From assembly GCA_963678705.1 (NCBI GenBank), contig OY783205.1, forward strand, positions 1,302,001-1,366,000: a DNA stretch of 64,000 nt, read 5' to 3'. Shown here one piece after another: positions 57,650 through 64,000 of the stretch. The number at the start of each line of letters is the position of its first letter. Within the stretch, counting starts at the first letter, position 1. The position numbers were made by a program, and so were the translations under genes. Origin of the DNA: Panorpa germanica. Lineage: Eukaryota; Arthropoda; Insecta; Mecoptera; Panorpidae. The notes below the pieces were generated by a model, which made no database searches, was not told the origin of the DNA, and was given only the letters and a program-made list of their open reading frames with translations.

Positions 57650-59080
57650 AAAGAAAAGTACCTTTGCTTGTGTCACACCAGCTAGTGTGGAAATTTGTGT
57701 TCGTGTCTAATGCGAGCATTTCGGATGTACCATTCACAACTGCGAGTTTATTTTGCACGGCTTCTAAATGTTTGAAGTTCGGTGATAGATCCCATATCGA
57801 TGAATCGAAAAGTATCAGTGGCCTAATATAAGTTTTATAAATCAGCAGTTGGTTAGCTATGCTTAATTTTCGCCGTAGGATAGAATTTCAACATTGAAAT
57901 TGAACGTCCTTGTAAATAAAGTTCCTAAGTATAGTGTCCTTGGGAACATATTACAATTTGTTGCCAATGATATTATTACAAAGATGTGTCAGTTTTCTTG
58001 ATCTAGTAAAAAGTATACACTGTGTTTTTGACGCATTATTATTAATGCGCCATTTTGTGCAGAAACTAGAGACTCGATGTAATGATTTTTGTAGGTATAT
58101 TACGACAAGCTGCAGATCTTTGGATCTAGAAATGTAGGATTGATCGTCGGCATAAGTTGTCCTACAGATGGTGTTACCTAAATCCGGGAGGTCCGAAATG
58201 TAAATGTTGTAGAGTATTGGAGAGACAAATCATGTACGTGCTGGAGTAATCATTTTCTACTCTGACAGTTGAAGTTCTGTCGATAATATAGGAATGTGTA
58301 AATTTTATAACAGAGGAAACAGCAAACAACGGGCCCCACTGTGTATCAAAAGCACCTTGAATATCTGAGAAACACCCCCATAGTGTTCCCGCGCGTCAAG
58401 CGCTTTTGCTATATATTCTGTGACTGCAAATTGGTCATTAGACAAAATGTTGTGTATTCTTAAGTACAATGTCAGACGTTCGTTGACAACTTTCCCCATC
58501 ACCTTGGAGATAGCGAGTACTACTGCGTGTTTCCATCGTGCTGTGAAGTGTTTAAAAAGAAGGCACTTATTGACCAAATTCGAATATTCGTCAGCAACGC
58601 GATCGGTTTCCGGTCGAGAATTTTGAAAAATTCAATTTGGATATCGTCAATGCCAGCAGATTTACCATTTTAACTATCCTGAATCAATGATTGGATATGT
58701 TGTTTGCTGGAGGCATGTTCTTAACATGTACGAATCGCTAGAGGGGCATATTAGGAAATGTTTCCTCATACCGTTCATTGACTCTGGCAATAAAAACGGG
58801 ATCTTGAACGTGCTAATAGTCTTTAAACTCTGTAGCTAGGTGACTAGCAATAGCATCCGATGGCCGATGCGCTGGAAATAGTTCTTACGGTAATTTATAA
58901 AGTTTGTCGAAATATTTACTACTATTCGCGTCTTCTAATTTTGTCTGCCATTCCAACTGCCGTTTTCGTAACTACGTATTTGAGTTCTGGCGAGACGTCG
59001 CAAGCGTTTGTAGACAGTTTTATCTGAAGATCTCGGTCTACTTTGTCATAAAACGCGAGCCCTTTTCAGGTGTTTAGCCT
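57650..59080 (-). pseudogene. LINE (Jockey-like) reverse transcriptase remnant
   Basis: On the minus strand, pieces appear in the proper order. From about 59020: RLRRLARTQIRSYENGSW, the spacer before RT. From 58577-58430: ARWKHAVVLAISK and VVNERLTLYLRIHNILSNDQ, RT motifs 1-2. About 58030: ASKTQCILFTRSRKL. About 57830: LIYKTYIRPLILFDSSIWDL, the RT thumb region. Frames shift many times, so it is old. 5' ORF1 and endonuclease were not recognised, and no poly-A tail is certain. Confidence 0.72.
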
Positions 59081-59780
59081 GTACAATGTATTGTGTCAGA
59101 GATTTTGAAAAATGACGTATGTTTTCTCTTTAATATTTGTATTTTTTTAAATGACAGATTGTAATTATGTTTTTTAATAGGAGGAAATATTTTTAGATAA
59201 ATATTTTTATAAAGAAATGTTGTTGGTTAAAAACAACTGTTAAATTTGTGAATTATATTTAATGACTAAATGAGTTAATGACTAAAGTTTTAGTGTTTAC
59301 AACTATGGTGTACCATAAAAAAAGATTTTTTTAAATCACGTTTATTTTAAATGAAAATGTTTTCGTTAATAATATTTACAAAGATTGTACACATCCTACT
59401 TAATCCAAATTGTTGTGGGAGCTATTCTTTGGAACCATTTGCTCTGGTAAATCGATATTTGGTATAGAACCTAAGTAAGCTTACTTCTTTAAATTATTAC
59501 CCTAAACTAAATATTATGTGTATCGGATTTTATTTTAAAGACACCCTTCAAATAAATAAGGATTTCTTTAATGTATAATTTAAAAGCAAAATATATATTT
59601 TTTTAATCTGTTTATATAAAAAATAATATAATCATAAATTTGTGTATTATATAAATATTAACCAAATAAGATTTTGGTTTTTGGAATCCATATTTATTTT
59701 GCTAAATAAAATTTCAGTAGAATATAAATTTATTAATATTACAAAATTCAAATAGTTTATAAAATAAAATTTTAACTTTC
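59081..59780. other. AT-rich sequence, no gene seen
   Basis: Long A/T runs; no frame or repeat noted. Confidence 0.45.
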
Positions 59781-59990
59781 AATGGGCGAGAGTATTGATG
59801 TTTGCACGCCTTCGGGTTCGATTCCCGGTGCAGAGTTTTCTTTTCTGGATTTGTTTGTTATTAGGCAGCAGTGCAATTCACATATATGAGAGTACGACTA
59901 AAACGACCGCATAGTAAGAAGTTGTCGGTGATAGGACTCAACGTCGGCAACAAACCGACGTGAAATAAGTAAGATTTAAAAAAATAAAAG
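59781..59990 (+). repeat. tRNA-derived SINE-like element
   Basis: CGGGTTCGATTCCCGG at 59814-59829 is a perfect T-arm (4-bp stem) with a pol III B box. It is followed by a 140-bp unrelated body and an A-rich end (TTTAAAAAAATAAAAG). The 5' tRNA half is not recognisable, so this is not a tRNA gene. Confidence 0.5.
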
Positions 59991-61300
59991 AGATGAACTC
60001 TATACTTTGATACCATATTGTGGGAAACTACTTAAAATTAACAATAAATCCTAAAAACTGCTAAATCTAAACCTTATTCATATTAACGATCACTTTTATC
60101 ATAAGAGTCAATACCACCTTAGTGTTAAAATTCGTTCTTGATCAAAAATAGATTGACATTTAGGATATTGATGGCAGTAACACATTTTATATATCAATTT
60201 GGTTTATAATTACTGATAATTTTGCGATTAACTTTCACTTTTAGTGATTAATTATAATAAATAATTAATAACTTCATATAATTTGTTTATTGAATATTGT
60301 TAATTATCTCCATTAAAAATTATCTACATTTTGTCTGAATTATTGAAAACCCAGCTCTTAACGCGCCATCCTTGTGAACTGCAATAAAATAATCAAAACT
60401 TACTTTATTCTACATTCTGCTAATGTAACATGTTAAAATTTGGTTACGTGTCAAGAATATCTTAAGAATTCGTTCTTTGTTGTTTACTAAATAATAATAT
60501 ATAAAAGAACATAAAAAGAAGAGAATAACATATCGGCAGGTCGATATTTTATAGCTCAAAACTAAACATAAGCACTATTTTGGTTATTGTCTTTCCGATT
60601 ACAATTAGTTGAAGCTCCCCACGGACTCTTAAAATTCATTATGCATTTAAACTACTTTTGGTAATCTCTACCCTTCTCTGCTCCTCTAAAACACGTACTT
60701 TTAACTAATGTCAGTGATTAATAAATTTGATATCTTTCAAAATTAAAACAAAATCACCTATCCCGATGCAATAATACAAATAAACCACAAGAATAGCCTG
60801 TATTTTTAAATTTATGTTTCATTGTTTATTTATATTTTGTAATAAACTGATCTCTGATCAGGTAATATTCTGCTAGTAATACACATTTTTATTTTTGTAT
60901 CTAAAAGTAACTCGTAGATCTCGTTATAATAATGTTGAGAAGAAAACACGTTTTATTGTCGTCACAAAAACAAATTGCAATTACTAAAAAATTATGTCAC
61001 ACAATGCTGACAGTTCACTGTAGAATGTCAAAAAATTGGGTTGCCAGCCATGTGTGAAATACTAATATACTAGTATGCTCGTTCTCACTGCATAATGTGA
61101 CGTCACATATAATTATGCTCGATGTTATTTTTACTGGACACTTACGCTTATAAGCGCCTTTTATTGATGTTCGCTTTGGCTTATTAACGCTTACGTTACT
61201 CATGAAAATGCTGTTCGTTTTGGGCATTGTAATGTCAGCTGTCAGTTGGCATCAATATGGCCGATAAAAATAATTTTAAAATATTTTAAGCAGTAGAATG
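59991..61300. other. AT-rich sequence, no gene seen
   Basis: No recognisable motif. A minus-strand frame at 61015-61227 is unsupported. Confidence 0.4.
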
Positions 61301-61301
61301 T

Positions 61302-61560
61302 TTGTTTGATATAGTCAACAATGATATAAATGATAGTGATGATGATGATTATGATGAAATGGAAGAAAGTGATGATGAAATTTTATTGAAATACTCCGGT
61401 GCATATTTAGGTTTTTGTAATAGAAGGGTTCGTTTACCAAAACTTCAAAATGATGTCGAAGAGTTAGTTCAAACTTACAGCGATAAGGAATTTCAATTTC
61501 ATTTCAGAAAATTATTATACATTATTAATTTTAGTTTAAGTTTTTCTGCACTTTCCAGAT
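61302..61560 (+). pseudogene. Possible Harbinger (HARBI1-like) transposase N-terminus
   Basis: The frame from ATG 61302 has an acidic start (NDSDDDDYDEMEESDDEI), then LPKLQNDVEELVQTYSDKEF and FHFRK, a pattern like the N-terminal helical region of Harbinger nucleases before the DDE domain. After about residue 72 the frame turns hydrophobic and loses likeness. Only a fragment, with no TIRs found. Confidence 0.4.
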
Positions 61561-61639
61561 TTGTTTCCATGGTACTTAATATTTTCTCATTCCTGAAAAT
61601 TTTGTGCGGGTCTGTTATTTGGTGCGCATGAATATTTAA

Positions 61640-64000
61640 TCTATTACAGAATAATTCCATCTGAACACTACATAAATTTATTACACAAATCAATAAGTAA
61701 AAAAAAAATAATCTTCTTCTAGTGCAAATGAATATTCGATAGGCTCATGAAAGTTATTTTCAGAATGAAGAACTTCAAGTGATTCTAGATATTCCGCTTA
61801 CAATTACAATATACAAAAATTGAATGTTCGATTGTAATTCGATGCAGTAATAAAATTATTTCGTACATAGGATATATAACATTCAAACTAATTAAATTTA
61901 AAATGAAAACCAGACATACTGCTTAATTGTCTAAAATATTCTAAATATTTTGCTTCATCCAATTTTTGGTTAACAAAATTAGGATCTCCGTTGTCCAGTC
62001 TTAGTATTTCCTTAGTAGTAGGTGATATCACTTAAATCAAAAATGTTACTAAAAATTAATAATTTTAAATAAAACAGTAACTTTTATAATTAAATTATAT
62101 GACATATATAAATAGTAAACTAGGCATTGTTTAAAATAGATTCGGGGTGTGGGCTCAGAGATGGCACGGTGGTAGTGCTAAATTTATTTAATGAAATAGC
62201 TAAGTTTAAACTCTAAAAATAAATGAGATGCTGCTGTTCCCACAGAAAACTTACGAAAAATAATTATGGATCGTTTTTCCAAAAGAGCAGCAGGTTTGCA
62301 TTCACAAAAAGTATCAATTCGGCATTGGGGTTTTGTCTTCAGTTTGCATTTTTGTCATAGGTGTGAAAGCGAAATTCTTGATTGTTAATGTCGCGTTTCT
62401 TACTTTCGCGATGAGTTTTCTTTAAGGCTAAATATCCATTATCGTCGGCAGTTATAATGCGAAGCTCCCAAATTGCTCCTAGAATGTCTCTGGAATTAAA
62501 TTATAAATATTGAATATTGTTATTAGGGGTACTTGCGTTTTTGTTATTAAAGTATATGGTAAAATATATTTCTCTTTTTATTGCATTACTTATTTTCCAA
62601 TCGCAAAACTATTTTCTAATTTCAATCGGTTTTTGTTATTGTAGCAAATAAAATGTTTTTTTGAGGGGTCGGTTGCCATTGCAAAACTCCTCTGTTGTGA
62701 TCGCAAGGTTTACTTTGTTACAAAGAAGGAGAGGAAAGCAGGATGTGTTTGAAGGAGGAGGAGAAGTTCGAGCATGTTAAGAGTAGGTGTCGGGTGAAGG
62801 TGGAAAAGTGCAGTAACCGTAGAGTGAGAATATATTGAAAGGAAGATGATGGAAGTAACAAGAAAGAGAAGAGGGGAGTATTAAGTGTAAATTACAGTTA
62901 AGTTTAGGTAAAATAAGATTAAATGGAATAAGAAAAGAGATGGTAAAACAAGAAAGCAAAATAATTATAAGAAATACTTTCTTGTATTCGATCTTCTATG
63001 AAAACAAAGCAGATTGAACTACCCGTACCCATTTTTCAATCAATTTCCAAATTTATAAAACTAATTACATAGAAAATAAAATATATGTTTTGTGTGTTTT
63101 TATCAGTTTTTAAATAATAAATATCCAAGAAGTCGCTAATTATCAAAATTTCTACCGAATATATTTATAGAAATTAACACTGAATATAATTTTAAATGTT
63201 TCTAGTGAAATAATAATGTATGGTTCTAGAAAATTTGGATGCTCATGTAATAATAATTATATTTTTACATATTAACCCTAAATAAAAGGAACATTAGTGA
63301 ACTAAAGTGAAATGTCAGCTGCTATTTAGAAATCTTTAACCATATAGTAAAGTTTTGTTGGATTGAATCGAGGTTGAACTGGAATGCATGAGTTTATAAC
63401 CCGAACGGCAGAGTGATTCGGGTTGGTTCGTAATTACTCGCCTTGCTTTAATTTCAATATGGCGCTGCTCGAGATTATCTGAATTTGCTTTCTCGATGCT
63501 CTGATAGAAGTCTAGTTCTTTTTAGTACAATTTTGTATAAATGTTATTACTGACAAAGATTTAAAAGTAATATTTTGGAATCACAATTTCTTAACATATT
63601 AAGGAGAGTGGTGCGCTTATAATATGGTATTGAACAACAGGTAATGTCTGCGTAGAAATCAAGAAAGATTTCAGACAATAGCTCTAAAGATCTCTTTGGT
63701 TTGTAAATAAGGGGCTATTCATAAATTTCGTCACATACAAAGAGGATGAGGGAAGTGGTTAACAAATTGTGTCACGATGTGACATTGGTGAATTAGATAC
63801 CAGGAAGTGGATCTCTGGATTTAGTACTCTCTAACTATTACTCCGATTTCACATCATTGATATATTGTTAAATTACGCAGTTAGTAGAATAAAATTAATT
63901 CTAGTACACACGTAAACAAAAACTGATTGAGATCACAAATATTCATGAATGATGAAAAATACAACAATGTAGTGTTTTAGTTTTTAGCTACACTGTAAAA
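61640..64000. other. AT-rich sequence with one dispersed repeat, no gene seen
   Basis: 62700-62900 is purine-rich and matches the reverse complement of 39225-39375. The minus-strand frame 62777-62959 is composition-driven. Nothing else is recognisable to the window end. Confidence 0.45.

Noticed and set aside
59814..59829. Possible tRNA gene
   Set aside because: Only the T-arm is present. No acceptor stem, D-arm or anticodon arm could be formed upstream.
62777..62959. 60-codon minus-strand frame
   Set aside because: Antisense of a purine-rich dispersed repeat related to 39225-39375.

Overview
The window looks like AT-rich nuclear DNA of an arthropod, most likely an insect. No bacterial operons, host housekeeping genes, rRNA or intact tRNA genes are visible. 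What can be recognised is mobile or viral in origin: a Polinton/adintovirus-like DNA virus element, a BEL/Pao LTR retrotransposon, a Helitron, Harbinger-type and other short terminal-inverted-repeat (TIR) elements, a Merlin/ISXO2-like transposase remnant, LINE fragments and tRNA-derived SINE-like pieces. I cannot name the species.

Bases 1-15115 form a giant inverted repeat. Two arms of 7533 bp (1-7533 and 7583-15115) appear identical at every point compared and are separated by a 49-bp asymmetric spacer (7534-7582); base x pairs with base 15116-x. The left arm already starts at base 1, so its outer boundary may lie outside the window. Each arm carries a decayed set of viral hallmark genes: a family B DNA polymerase (exonuclease, HNH/endonuclease VII-like and palm motifs), an FtsK/HerA-type packaging ATPase upstream of it on the same strand, a double-jelly-roll-type major capsid protein gene on the opposite strand that is interrupted by a second polymerase scrap, and an acidic repeat protein with two SUMO-interaction-like motifs. 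All but the acidic ORF are broken by frameshifts or stops, and the breaks are the same in both arms. The centre is made of degenerate 11-12 bp repeats and smaller nested palindromes, resembling a head-to-head dimer junction of an element with hairpin ends. An assembly fold-back artefact must be excluded.

Bases 15116-64000 are gene-poor. A 3.1-kb BEL/Pao derivative (23759-26881) has identical 309-bp LTRs, a GGTAG target duplication and one long open frame that joins Gag to two pol scraps. A 1.6-kb internally deleted Helitron (40136-41763) sits inside a Harbinger-like TIR element (39913-42220, TTA target duplication). Further right are a pair of CCCAGTAAACA-ended TIR elements, a TIR family with TATAGTT ends, two copies of a Merlin-derived segment, a five-unit 50-bp satellite, LINE remnants on the minus strand, a decayed unidentified protein gene near 43 kb and a decayed coiled-coil gene near 45.6 kb. 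The rest is AT-rich sequence in which I see only low-copy dispersed repeats.
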